From Cohnella phaseoli (GTDB taxonomy: Bacteria; Bacillota; Bacilli; Paenibacillales; Paenibacillaceae), in contig NZ_QRDZ01000013.1 in the NCBI RefSeq assembly GCF_003386235.1, positions 124,001 through 188,000 on the forward strand: DNA of 64,000 nucleotides, in the 5' to 3' direction. The notes under the pieces are model-generated. The model saw nothing but the letters and a program-made list of their open reading frames with translations. It did no database searches and had not been told where the DNA came from. This document shows, piece after piece, positions 9,747 to 18,316 of the stretch (position 1 is the stretch's first letter; each line of letters begins with the position of its first letter). Position numbers and translations under genes: made by a program.

Positions 9747-9909
9747 TTTAAAAATGAACAAACTCTCACCGAATTTTAAATGTTTGCGAAATATGCGCAG
9801 TATCACTGGATTTTTTCTATCATTTACAAATAATAGTATTTTTTAATCTGATATATTGTTATCAGGCGATACCCCAAGCTATCAAATTCATTTTATCTGG
9901 AGGATTACG

Positions 9910-10413
9910 ATGAACAACACGAATAACAGAATCATTAAAACGTTTGCCGGCATTACACTCAGTCTAACTATCGCTTTTTCGGCAGTTTTACTGCCATCTG
10001 CTCAGCCCGTTTCTGCGGCTACAGCAAGCAAGTCATCGGTTGCGGATAACGTGATTTCAACAGGGAAAAAATATTTGGGCGTTCGTTATCAATTTGGGGC
10101 GCCTGCAGGGCGAACGGACGTGTTTGATTGTTCTTCCTTTACGCAATACGTGTTTAAGAAAAATGGAGTCAAGCTCCCGCGTACTTCTAGACAACAAGCA
10201 AAAGTAGGTTCTTATGTGCCGAAAAGTCAAATTCGGGCGGGCGATTTGGTTTTCTCGGATACGAACAGAGACGGGATCATTAATCATGTTGGCATCTATA
10301 TGGGGAATGGAAAGGTCATTCACACGTACAAAGTAGGTGTGGGCGTTACCATTTCAAACTTTAAGGGAAGCTCTTGGGAAAGGAACTTCGTCACTGCACG
10401 TCGGGTCATCTAA
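9910..10413 (+). CDS. secreted NlpC/P60 peptidoglycan endopeptidase
   Basis: 167 residues from ATG 9910 (GGAGG at 9899-9903). A signal peptide of about 37 residues ends near VSAA. The single NlpC/P60 domain has the catalytic Cys in DCSSFTQYVF, the His in NHVGIYMGNG and a later His in KVIHTY. No SH3 or LysM wall-binding domain is present, so this is a minimal cysteine peptidase cutting D-Glu-diaminopimelate type links in the wall. A related gene lies at 28741-29247. The shared BlaI-type box lies 163 bp upstream. Confidence 0.9.
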   Translation: MNNTNNRIIKTFAGITLSLTIAFSAVLLPSAQPVSAATASKSSVADNVISTGKKYLGVRYQFGAPAGRTDVFDCSSFTQYVFKKNGVKLPRTSRQQAKVGSYVPKSQIRAGDLVFSDTNRDGIINHVGIYMGNGKVIHTYKVGVGVTISNFKGSSWERNFVTARRVI

Positions 10414-10429
10414 TTCTTGAAAATAAAGA

Positions 10430-10454
10430 GGAGTTTGCGTAGTACGCAAACTCC
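10430..10454. terminator. bidirectional terminator hairpin
   Basis: A 25-bp near-perfect palindrome with 12-bp arms GGAGTTTGCGTA/TACGCAAACTCC around one base. It lies between the convergent NlpC/P60 gene and the small gene ending at 10465. Confidence 0.75.
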
Positions 10455-10464
10455 CTTCTCCGTA

Positions 10465-10647
10465 TTAATTGGTATTTGCCTCATTGAGTTCGTCTACTTT
10501 AAGATTTAGTTCTTTTACTTGCTGACGTAGTTCATTAAGTTCGTTGTCTTCCGGTTTAGTGCCCTGTTGGTGTTTACCATGCATGTACTTCATCATAAAA
10601 AGCATCATGATCGGACAAATTAGCACAATCAACCATGTCCACTCCAT
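10465..10647 (-). CDS. small single-pass membrane protein, DUF2933-like
   Basis: 60 residues: one hydrophobic helix with clustered methionines (CPIMMLFMMKYMHGKH) and then a charged heptad-like tail (about residues 35-57) likely to form a coiled coil. It resembles DUF2933-type small proteins often found in copper islands; the call is by pattern only. Start has GAGGTGA 6-7 bp upstream. A perfect BlaI-type box lies 21 bp upstream, so repression control is likely. Confidence 0.75.
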   Translation of the reverse strand: MEWTWLIVLICPIMMLFMMKYMHGKHQQGTKPEDNELNELRQQVKELNLKVDELNEANTN

Positions 10648-10668
10648 ATGGGTTCACCTCGCTTTATT

Positions 10669-10683
10669 ACTACGTTCTGTAGT
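10669..10683. promoter_or_regulatory. BlaI-type operator box 4
   Basis: Perfect ACTAC GTTCT GTAGT between two divergent genes: 21 bp from the DUF2933-like start and 58 bp from the TraX-like start. Confidence 0.72.
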
Positions 10684-10741
10684 AAAATAATGACGAAAGG
10701 TCTATACAAAAAATTCTCGAGTGATACCGGGGTGGCTAACA

Positions 10742-11368
10742 ATGATTCAAGGGCTGGCCATGATGACGATGCTGATCGACCATATCGGCCTGATGTTTTT
10801 TCAAGAGCAACCGATCTTTCGCCTCATTGGACGCATCGCTTTCCCGCTATACGCTTGGTTCCTGGTACAAGGTTACTTACATACCAGGAGTCGGCGAACC
10901 TATATGCAACGGTTGTTCGTGCTTGCCCTTATCTCTCAAGTGCCCTTTACCCTGGCTCTGGGGACATTCAAATTGAACGTAATATTTACGTTGCTTTGCT
11001 CGCTTGTGGCTTTATGGGCAGTTGACCACGTGTCTGGATATCCTAAATATCTGATCACAGTTGTTGTCTTAGCCTCCTCTCTCATCGTACCGATGGACTA
11101 CGGAATTTATGGGATCTTGTTAGTATTCATTTTCCGCTTTGTAGAAGGATGGAAAATGATTAGCTTCCATCTATTGCTCAATGGACTATACTTTTTGATT
11201 GACGGATTAGGCTATTGGATTCAAATGTTTAGTATTTTCGGTACGATCCTTATCTGGATAATGATGTCGGTGCGGCCTCGGAAGACTATTAATAAATGGA
11301 TTTACCGTACATTCTACCCTGCGCATTTAATGATCCTCTGGGTTATTCAACGACTTCAATTTTTATAA
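10742..11368 (+). CDS. TraX-family polytopic membrane protein
   Basis: 208 residues from ATG 10742; a GTG at 10721 would add 7 residues, but the shorter start fits the family's usual short lead before the conserved MLIDHIG. Sequence is almost entirely hydrophobic with six to eight helices, and the family's arginine-rich loops (GYLHTRSRRTYMQRL) are visible. TraX acetylates F-pilin in conjugative plasmids, but distant homologues in Bacillales without pili have unknown acyltransferase-like roles. Its 3' end overlaps the convergent cupredoxin gene by 26 bp. Confidence 0.8.
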   Translation: MIQGLAMMTMLIDHIGLMFFQEQPIFRLIGRIAFPLYAWFLVQGYLHTRSRRTYMQRLFVLALISQVPFTLALGTFKLNVIFTLLCSLVALWAVDHVSGYPKYLITVVVLASSLIVPMDYGIYGILLVFIFRFVEGWKMISFHLLLNGLYFLIDGLGYWIQMFSIFGTILIWIMMSVRPRKTINKWIYRTFYPAHLMILWVIQRLQFL

Positions 11369-11771
11369 CCATGTCCCCATGTCCGGTTCCGCATATGACA
11401 CTACACTTGATCTCATATTCACCTGCTTTGTCTGGTGTCCAAGTTACGATTTCCGTTTTACCTGCCGCAATCTGCTGATCGATGTTCGTCCCTTCAATTG
11501 CAAATCCATGCGAACCTTCTTTTCCTTGGATATTAAAAGCAACGGTTTCTCCGACCTTAAACGTGGATTGGGACAGCTCCCAACTCCAGTTAGTTGCGAC
11601 AACATTGACTTGGCTGGGTTGCGCTTCTCCAGCGGTGTCCGAGCTTGAACTTGGGGACGTAGCGGTGGACATATTCATATTTCTCATATTATTAGACTTG
11701 CCGCAAGCTGCAGTTACGAGTGCAAGTGCAAGAATGCCTGCAATCGTAAGGTAAAATTTTTTACTTGTCAT
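11343..11771 (-). CDS. cupredoxin lipoprotein with CuA-like site
   Basis: 142 residues. Lipoprotein signal VTAAC near residue 23, a Met-rich linker (NNMRNMNM), then a cupredoxin fold. The metal loop reads CSVICGTGHGDM, giving the C-x3-C-x3-H-x2-M spacing of the dinuclear CuA centre of cytochrome oxidase subunit II, and an upstream His lies in GSHGF. No oxidase subunit genes are nearby, so it is more likely a free copper carrier or sink than a respiratory subunit. A perfect BlaI-type box lies 128 bp upstream. Confidence 0.85.
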   Translation of the reverse strand: MTSKKFYLTIAGILALALVTAACGKSNNMRNMNMSTATSPSSSSDTAGEAQPSQVNVVATNWSWELSQSTFKVGETVAFNIQGKEGSHGFAIEGTNIDQQIAAGKTEIVTWTPDKAGEYEIKCSVICGTGHGDMVIKIEVVE

Positions 11772-11899
11772 TTTACATTTTCCTCTCTATGGATCTTGTA
11801 CTTCACTTGAACGTTACTATCCAATTCCTCATGAAACTAAAATGCTTCAGAGTTTCGCAATCACCCCCCTTTCGTGGACATATGAAAAACTCATTTACT

Positions 11900-11914
11900 A
11901 CTACGTATTGTAGT
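11900..11914. promoter_or_regulatory. BlaI-type operator box 5
   Basis: Perfect ACTAC GTATT GTAGT, in the divergent region between the cupredoxin gene (128 bp) and the Met-rich membrane peptide gene (134 bp). Confidence 0.7.
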
Positions 11915-12048
11915 TTATTGATTTGTTTATTCAATTGTCCATTCGATGACATCTCAAACGCTTGGAGTACGCGATGAGTTTCGCAGAGGCTATGTGAGCG
12001 AATAAATATTCAAGATTTTAGAATTCTAAGCGAGGGAGGTGTCCATAA

Positions 12049-12231
12049 ATGATAGATGGCATGAATATGGATCGTTCGATGATGGTTATGATGTGCACCA
12101 TGATGTTCATCGGTACGATCTTCGTTATTCTGATTGTTGGAGCAACCATTTACATTATTGTTCGATTGCTGATGATGAAGAGCCGCGTTGTGGATCACCC
12201 TTTGATGATGCTGAAAGAACGTCAGAGGTGA
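12049..12231 (+). CDS. Met-rich small membrane protein
   Basis: 60 residues with a very good ribosome site (GAGGGAGGTG) upstream. The first 20 residues carry eight methionines and a Cys (MDRSMMVMMCTMMF), then one long hydrophobic helix and a short basic tail. No family recognised. Composition and neighbours suggest copper handling at the membrane. Confidence 0.7.
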   Translation: MIDGMNMDRSMMVMMCTMMFIGTIFVILIVGATIYIIVRLLMMKSRVVDHPLMMLKERQR

Positions 12232-12395
12232 AATTAAGGATGATGATTATTTTCGAATGCGAAAAGTTATCAGTGACGTGAAGTGAACAGAAAAACTATT
12301 TCCTTTCATTAGTTCAAACTTCGCACTTACGCAGTTACGTTGCCCATGCAGCAGGCTCCCTGAGGGTTACTTCCTTCACAACCACATCGATTCCC

Positions 12396-14474
12396 CTATA
12401 TCTTAAGTAATTTTGCATTCACTGCCACTACGATTGTGCTTAACGACATCAGAACTGCACCTAATGCAGGATTTAACAAGATGCCCATCCCATATAACAC
12501 TCCAGCAGCTAACGGAATGGCCATAATATTATATCCGGTTGCCCACCATAAATTTTGAACCATCTTGGCATAGGTTTTACGTGATAATGCAAGAATGGAA
12601 ACGACATCTTCCGGATCGCTTCGTACGAGCACGACATCCGCAGTCTCGATCGCGACATCCGTTCCGGCACCGACGGCGATTCCAAGATCGGCTTTAGCCA
12701 AAGCCGGTGCATCGTTTACGCCATCCCCCGTCATCGCTACTCGATAACCTTTATTTTGAATTTCGGCGATTTTATTTGCTTTCTCGTGCGGAAGCACTTC
12801 GGCATAAATTTCATTTAGCCCCAGCTTGTTTCCGACTAGCTTGGCTACCTGATGATTATCTCCGGTCAGCATCATGGATTCGACCCCAAGTGCCCTCAAT
12901 TTCTCTATCGCCACTTTACCGCTTTCTCTAACCTGGTCAGCCAGAGCCAACATTCCAGCATATCGCCCGTCTATGACGGCAAAAACAACTGTCTTCCCTT
13001 GTGCGGTAAGCTGCTGATACGCTTCATGCGGATGGCCGATATCGTTATCTTTCATATATCCGGGGCTCACCACTTGAATATTTTTGCCACCAACCTTTCC
13101 CTGAAGCCCTTTTCCCGTAAGTGCTTGAAACGATTCCGGTTGCTCGAGATTGAGTCCGCGCTTTTTTACTTCATCCATGATCCCCTTGGAAATGGGGTGT
13201 TCGGATTGGGATTCCAACGCGCCTACATGTGAAAGTAGGGATGCTTCATCATATTGACTTTTCTCAGGTAGAATATCGGTGATGCCAAATTTCCCTTTCG
13301 TTAACGTTCCCGTTTTATCAAATACAACCGCGTTTAATTGACGTGCTTCTTCAAATGCGGTACGGTTGCGAATCAATAGGCCCTTTTCGGCAGCAATGGA
13401 AGTAGATGTGGAGACCACCAGCGGCACAGCAAGACCTAAGGCGTGCGGGCATGCGATAATCATTACGGTAACCATTCGTTGCATGGCGAAATCGAAGCTA
13501 TAACCTAAAATCAACCATGTCGCTAGTGTGATTAACCCTGTTGCCAGGGCAACATAGAACAGCCATTTCGCTGCCTTATCGGAAAGGGTTTGGGCTTTGG
13601 ATTTAGATTCTTGGGCTTCTTTGACCAGTTGGATGACTTGGGATAAGTATCCGGTTTCTCCGGCGTTCTGGACGGTCACGCGGAGTGCGCCTTCTCCATT
13701 CATCGCGCCGCCGATCACGCGATCCCCGGGTTGTTTGATTACGGGAACCGATTCCCCAGTCAACATAGCCTCGTCCACCGAGGATTGACCGGACTGGATG
13801 ATGCCATCGACCGGAATCCGCTCGCCTGGCTTAATCAAGATCATTTGTTCCGGTTTCAAAGCACTCACCGCAACGTCCTTCGTATCGCCGCTTTCGGTGA
13901 TCAGATGAGCCTCTGAGGGGATTAATTGGACCAACTTCTCCAGCGCATTTGAGGCGCCCATAATCGATCTCATTTCCAGCCAATGGCCAAGAAGCATAAT
14001 ATCGATGAGCGTCGCCAGCTCCCAGAAAAAATCGACTTCCGTGATGCCGAGCACCATCAGGGAACTATAGCCGTAAGCAACAACGATTGCAAGTGCAATC
14101 AGGGTCATCATGCCCGGCAATTTTTGTTTGATTTCACGGTAAGCACCCGTAAGAAACGGAACTCCCCCGTAAAAAAAGATGAAGGAGGAGAGCAGGAACA
14201 GGATCACGTAATCGTAAGGGAACCGCCAGTTCACGCCCATAAACATCTGGATCATCGGTGAAAGTAAGAGTATAGGAACGGTGATGGCTACGCAAATGAA
14301 AAAGCGGTTTCGGAAATCTTCCACATGATGACCGGCATGTTTGTCTACACCATGGGAGTCATGCCCTTCATGGGCGCTCGCTGTATGGTGATCGTGGTGG
14401 CTCATTGGTTCAGAAGAGGAATGAACGAATCGGTTTCGCTGGTTCTGATGTTCCTGATGATCATGTTTAATCAC
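12396..14474 (-). CDS. copB: copper-translocating P-type ATPase, CopB type
   Basis: 692 residues from GTG 14474 (AAGGAGA upstream). The N-terminus has about 16 His in the first 50 residues instead of a CxxC domain. Core motifs: LTGES (238-242), the transmembrane metal motif CPH (342-344), phosphorylated D386 in DKTGTLT, HP in SEHPISKG, and GDGVNDAP. CPH plus His-rich N-terminus marks the P1B-3 group, usually Cu(II)/Cu(I) or Ag export. It is the last of a run of leftward genes starting at 16942. Confidence 0.93.
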   Translation of the reverse strand: MIKHDHQEHQNQRNRFVHSSSEPMSHHDHHTASAHEGHDSHGVDKHAGHHVEDFRNRFFICVAITVPILLLSPMIQMFMGVNWRFPYDYVILFLLSSFIFFYGGVPFLTGAYREIKQKLPGMMTLIALAIVVAYGYSSLMVLGITEVDFFWELATLIDIMLLGHWLEMRSIMGASNALEKLVQLIPSEAHLITESGDTKDVAVSALKPEQMILIKPGERIPVDGIIQSGQSSVDEAMLTGESVPVIKQPGDRVIGGAMNGEGALRVTVQNAGETGYLSQVIQLVKEAQESKSKAQTLSDKAAKWLFYVALATGLITLATWLILGYSFDFAMQRMVTVMIIACPHALGLAVPLVVSTSTSIAAEKGLLIRNRTAFEEARQLNAVVFDKTGTLTKGKFGITDILPEKSQYDEASLLSHVGALESQSEHPISKGIMDEVKKRGLNLEQPESFQALTGKGLQGKVGGKNIQVVSPGYMKDNDIGHPHEAYQQLTAQGKTVVFAVIDGRYAGMLALADQVRESGKVAIEKLRALGVESMMLTGDNHQVAKLVGNKLGLNEIYAEVLPHEKANKIAEIQNKGYRVAMTGDGVNDAPALAKADLGIAVGAGTDVAIETADVVLVRSDPEDVVSILALSRKTYAKMVQNLWWATGYNIMAIPLAAGVLYGMGILLNPALGAVLMSLSTIVVAVNAKLLKI

Positions 14475-14599
14475 GAATCATCTCTCCTTCGGCTCTTTTT
14501 AGGAAGCTTTCTCATTCAAGAGAAATTTATGCACCACCCCCACAAAGCGCAATCTGATAAAAAATTCGTTAGGGTAAGTCCTTATCGTTCGTCCACGAT

Positions 14600-15346
14600 T
14601 TATAATTCCCAATACGTGATCGTATCGCTAATGCCAAGAACGATGAGAAGAAGACCCGAAAGCTTGTAAATCATATTTCCCCATTTTTTCGCATGCTTAA
14701 ACAGAGATCGGTCTAATCCAAAACCAATCACAATCGCGAAAAAGAGCAAAAGCGGGAAAGCCGTGCCAATCGCAAACACCGATGGCAAGATCATCCCATA
14801 GGAGGACTGAATTGCAACGGGCATCAACCAGCCGAAAAACAGTAAGACCATCGTGGGGCAGAACCCAAGCGAGAACGCTACGCCCATAAGAAAAGCTCCG
14901 CCCTTGTTCCCTGCCCGATCAGATAACTTCCGAACGAAAGCGGCGAGCTTGAATCCAAATGAAAGACGCTGAATTTTAAAGAGTCCAAGGAAAAATAGAC
15001 CCATTAGGATAAATAACGGGCCGATTACTTTTCGTGCATAAACAAAAATAGGTATGGCCTCAACGGAAACATTCTGACCAATAAGCCAAAACAACAAACC
15101 AAAAGTCGTATAGACTGCGATTTTACCCAACAGGTAGAGCGAAAATTCGATGCTAGCAAGTTTTTCATTCATATATTTATTTCCGAAATACGTAATGCTC
15201 CCCAAGTTCGCGGTGAGCTGGCAGGGGGCGACAGAGCCCGCGAAACCGAAAAAGAGCGCAGCCAGTAAAGCCATTTTGGAATTGATCGCAATATCGGCAA
15301 ATGGAGAGCTTAGCCATCGGCTAATTTCACTAAAAAATGAATACAA
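14600..15346 (-). CDS. TauE/SafE or CcdA-like polytopic membrane protein
   Basis: 248 residues, about six hydrophobic helices. The paired motifs GSVAPCQ in helix 1 and GFCPTM in helix 4 resemble the redox cysteines of CcdA/DsbD-type electron carriers, and such proteins are annotated as sulfite exporter TauE/SafE family in copper clusters. Probably moves electrons or metal across the membrane. TTG start behind GGGAGGGAG. It follows PAP2 by 31 bp and precedes CopB by 125 bp. Confidence 0.75.
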   Translation of the reverse strand: MYSFFSEISRWLSSPFADIAINSKMALLAALFFGFAGSVAPCQLTANLGSITYFGNKYMNEKLASIEFSLYLLGKIAVYTTFGLLFWLIGQNVSVEAIPIFVYARKVIGPLFILMGLFFLGLFKIQRLSFGFKLAAFVRKLSDRAGNKGGAFLMGVAFSLGFCPTMVLLFFGWLMPVAIQSSYGMILPSVFAIGTAFPLLLFFAIVIGFGLDRSLFKHAKKWGNMIYKLSGLLLIVLGISDTITYWEL

Positions 15347-15377
15347 GGTCTCCCTCCCCTTTCGCTCCCCCTTGATC

Positions 15378-16034
15378 TTACAACCCGACTCCTACATTCG
15401 ATTGCCGTTGCTTTCTGGCCATCACGAGGATTTGAAGTCGGGACATGAAGCGGTACACCACTTCGGCTAACAAGATTCCGCCGACCACATCCAGTAACAC
15501 GTGTTGTTTAACAAACATCGTGGAAACAATAATGAAGATCGACATGCCATAAATGAGCATCTGATTAATTTTCGTCTTAAAGGAACTCTTAAACAACGTT
15601 TTCATCATTAAATAGCTCGAAAATACATGAATACTCGGAAAGCAATTAAACGGCCGATCGCGCTGATACATATAGCGAACAAGCTGGGATACGATATCGT
15701 TATCCTGAATTTCAGGGCGTGGAACGGTCGTTTGAAAAACGGAATATATACCATAGCTTATTAAGGCACTTACCACGTAAGTTGTGAGGGTTAAATAATA
15801 AACCTGGCGATCCTTTTTATAATAGAATAACAAGCAAATATAAATATAAAAGATCCAGAACGCATAAGGAATGATGAACCATTTGATAAAGGGGACCATT
15901 TGATCAATCGGCGTAACCAAGGAATATACTTTTTCGCCCGGTTGATTTACAGCAGCATAGATGGCACCCAAAAACGGAAAAACCAACATCAAGCCCAAGG
16001 GAGAATGTTTTTTTAACAAAAAGGGCAACTTCAT
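15378..16034 (-). CDS. PAP2-family membrane phosphatase
   Basis: 218 residues, six predicted helices. PAP2 signature blocks are present: CFPSIHVFSSY with the catalytic His and KQHVLLDVVGG with the second His. These enzymes remove phosphate from lipid phosphates such as undecaprenyl pyrophosphate or phosphatidic acid, or act as phosphotransferases. The ATG overlaps the stop of the upstream gene by 4 bp, showing tight coupling. Exact substrate unknown. Confidence 0.8.
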   Translation of the reverse strand: MKLPFLLKKHSPLGLMLVFPFLGAIYAAVNQPGEKVYSLVTPIDQMVPFIKWFIIPYAFWIFYIYICLLFYYKKDRQVYYLTLTTYVVSALISYGIYSVFQTTVPRPEIQDNDIVSQLVRYMYQRDRPFNCFPSIHVFSSYLMMKTLFKSSFKTKINQMLIYGMSIFIIVSTMFVKQHVLLDVVGGILLAEVVYRFMSRLQILVMARKQRQSNVGVGL

Positions 16035-16942
16035 TTCAATTTGCCTTGGCTAGCCAGAGGCGCCCAAGTACCGCCTTGATCGCGGCTTATCCAAAGATTC
16101 AGTTGTTCCGTAGCCACTACCCATTCCTTTGAATCGATCGGATTTTGTGCCATGTAGGTGATGATTTCCTCCGGACGTTTGTTGGAAAGGAGGATATCCG
16201 TCCACCCTTCTTCAGATTGCATCATCAACTTACCGTCTAAAGTACTTACAAGGAGTTCTCCGTTTGGTGCATAGTTTATTGCGGCTATACGAGGATCAAA
16301 GGTTATATTCTCGAACGTATTCCCGAAATCCTTGGACTGAAATAAGCCCTGGTCCGTGGCTACACTTACGGTGCCAGCATGGTCTGGATGCGCAGCGAAC
16401 GCAACGGGTTGACCTGTTACGCCCTTAAAGTCACTCTGCTTCCATGTTTCTGCCTCATCAGTCGAAGAAAAGAAACCGGGCGTCGGCATAAGGGTGTTAG
16501 GACTGCTGTTAAAGACATACAACGTATGCGAACGATATCCTGCGGTTAAGCCATGGAAATCGACTTCTCCACTGAGCGCAAGCGTTTCAATGGTTTTTCC
16601 ATCGTCCGTACTTTTAATTAAACCTAACGGATTGGGTAAATCCGAACCCCTAGCCGGATGTCCACTACTATAAAATCCGTCATTGGTGCTGGAAAATCCC
16701 ATATAATCATGTTTCTTACCCGGAGCATTCGACCATTTGCCATCACGATAAACAACGATTCCTTCATGGGCTGGAATCCAAACTTCTTTTCCATCCTTGG
16801 AGAAGGCTAGTCCGTGCATATGTTCGATCGAATCGGGCGCAGACGATGATGTACAAGCAGAAAGAACGGTAGACAATACGACAATGGCTCCCCATGTGGT
16901 CATCCTTTTTCTACGTAGCTTCGAATTATTCATGTGCGGCAT
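16031..16942 (-). CDS. beta-propeller lipoprotein, F510_1955/BNR-repeat type
   Basis: 303 residues with lipobox VLSAC. The mature protein is a series of BNR/sortilin-like repeats (STDDGKT, SSTDEAETW, SKDFGNTF, SRDQGGTW) typical of beta-propellers on the cell surface. The opening HMHGLAFSKDG matches the so-called F510_1955 family glycosylhydrolases, whose hydrolase activity is only nominal. Found with copper genes in other Bacillales as far as I recall. GGAGGAG precedes the start; no operator box is visible upstream. Confidence 0.75.
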   Translation of the reverse strand: MPHMNNSKLRRKRMTTWGAIVVLSTVLSACTSSSAPDSIEHMHGLAFSKDGKEVWIPAHEGIVVYRDGKWSNAPGKKHDYMGFSSTNDGFYSSGHPARGSDLPNPLGLIKSTDDGKTIETLALSGEVDFHGLTAGYRSHTLYVFNSSPNTLMPTPGFFSSTDEAETWKQSDFKGVTGQPVAFAAHPDHAGTVSVATDQGLFQSKDFGNTFENITFDPRIAAINYAPNGELLVSTLDGKLMMQSEEGWTDILLSNKRPEEIITYMAQNPIDSKEWVVATEQLNLWISRDQGGTWAPLASQGKLK

Positions 16943-17014
16943 AACTCCTCCATTTTCTTGATTCTTCCTTACTTTATCATGACATTGTGTTGGAATTGTG
17001 TAGCCTTGGCCGGC

Positions 17015-18253
17015 TTAACTCGTTTTTCGCTTTTCTTTTATGGCCCATGCAACCATTCCTATAAACAGATTCATTAAAAACCAAAGAACTGTAATGAGAA
17101 TGCGCCAAACGTTGGTTTCATTCTTGATTTCCAATTCAGGATCTGGAGTTGGTTTCGGCTCTGCAACTTCAATCGGAGATAGTCTGGAGATGATCCGCGA
17201 TGGATTCACCCCTTCCTTGACGCTTAAATTGCCAACTTCGTCTAGGGTGACTTGCAGTACCTCATCTTTGCGAACCGTGACAATGATTGGATCCTTTGTT
17301 ACGAATGCGGTAATTATTTCGCCTGCAGAATAAGTTTTGGTTTCATTAGCCGCCATAATCTGCTTGCGTTCATAATTCCCAAATCCATAATCCAACAATT
17401 GGGTTATATCCGAATAGGATTCGTTACTCGTTGCCGATTTCATGACGACGCCGATCAATTCCATTCCATTACGCATCGCCGAGCCGACTAAGGTGAATCT
17501 GGACTCGTCGGTAAACCCGTTCTTAATCCCCGTTGCTCCGTCGTAAGTCCATAATAATTTGTTATGATTCACGAGATTCGACTTCCACTCTTCCCCATTC
17601 CAGGGCTTTGTTTTAGTTGAGACGATGCGGCGAAAATCGGGATTCTTCATGGCATATTGTGCGATTAAGGCCATATCCTTTGCGGTCGTATAATGCTCGG
17701 AATCAAATAGTCCATGAGGATTTCGGAATTGCGTGTTTTTAAGGCCGATTTTTTCCGTAACCAATTGGTTCATTCGCTGGGCAAAAACTTCTTTCGACCC
17801 ATCGATATGTTCGGCGATCGCCGTAGCGGCATCATTCCCGGAGTTCATCAAAAGTCCTTCGATCAGTTTCATCATGGGGACTTGCTCGCCTTCGGCAAGA
17901 AAGACTCTCGTCCCGTCTTCGTACCGGGCTTCTTTGGACACGGTCACGATTTCATCGGGACTGGACGCTTCCAATGCCACGATACCGGTTACGATTTTCG
18001 TGATGCTTGCTGGATAATAAGTTTGATTTTCATTTTTGGCGAATAAAATGGTTCCCGTTAACCCATCGATCAGGATCGCGGATTTGGCGTGAATATCGAG
18101 CTCTTGGGGATCCTGCCGATTTTCCGCAGCCTGCATATTGGTGGGGTGTCCAACCAAACCGGAAAGGAACACAATGACTAGCAGTACACGGAATACATGC
18201 TGCAACACAAAAATCATGATTATTGTTTTCCTCCGAAGTTGACGTTGTTTCAA
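17015..18253 (-). CDS. D-Ala-D-Ala carboxypeptidase-like protein with altered KTG box
   Basis: 412 residues, PBP5-type. SxxK (PASITKIV, near residue 83) and SxN (NSGNDA) are intact, but the third motif reads KNG (GIKNGFTDE) rather than KTG, read directly from AAG AAC GGG at about 17516-17524. It ends in a membrane helix followed by KEKRKTS, so it is C-terminally anchored. First possible start is TTG 18253; ATG 18217 has GGAGG upstream and fits better with the promoter seen at 18270-18299. A perfect BlaI-type box lies 25 bp above the first start. Possibly a sensor or reduced-activity enzyme. Confidence 0.85.
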   Translation of the reverse strand: MKQRQLRRKTIIMIFVLQHVFRVLLVIVFLSGLVGHPTNMQAAENRQDPQELDIHAKSAILIDGLTGTILFAKNENQTYYPASITKIVTGIVALEASSPDEIVTVSKEARYEDGTRVFLAEGEQVPMMKLIEGLLMNSGNDAATAIAEHIDGSKEVFAQRMNQLVTEKIGLKNTQFRNPHGLFDSEHYTTAKDMALIAQYAMKNPDFRRIVSTKTKPWNGEEWKSNLVNHNKLLWTYDGATGIKNGFTDESRFTLVGSAMRNGMELIGVVMKSATSNESYSDITQLLDYGFGNYERKQIMAANETKTYSAGEIITAFVTKDPIIVTVRKDEVLQVTLDEVGNLSVKEGVNPSRIISRLSPIEVAEPKPTPDPELEIKNETNVWRILITVLWFLMNLFIGMVAWAIKEKRKTS

Positions 18254-18269
18254 AGACCACTTCTATAGT

Positions 18270-18299
18270 ATCATAATTACTACACAACGTAGTACATAA
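18270..18299 (-). promoter_or_regulatory. leftward promoter with BlaI-type operator box 6
   Basis: The perfect box ACTAC ACAAC GTAGT (18279-18293) fills the 18-bp spacer of a leftward promoter: -35 TTATGT (complement of 18294-18299) and -10 TATGAT (complement of 18270-18275). The divergent C39-like peptidase gene starts 23 bp on the other side, so both genes may share this site. Confidence 0.7.
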
Positions 18300-18316
18300 A
18301 AGGACTGATCCATCAC

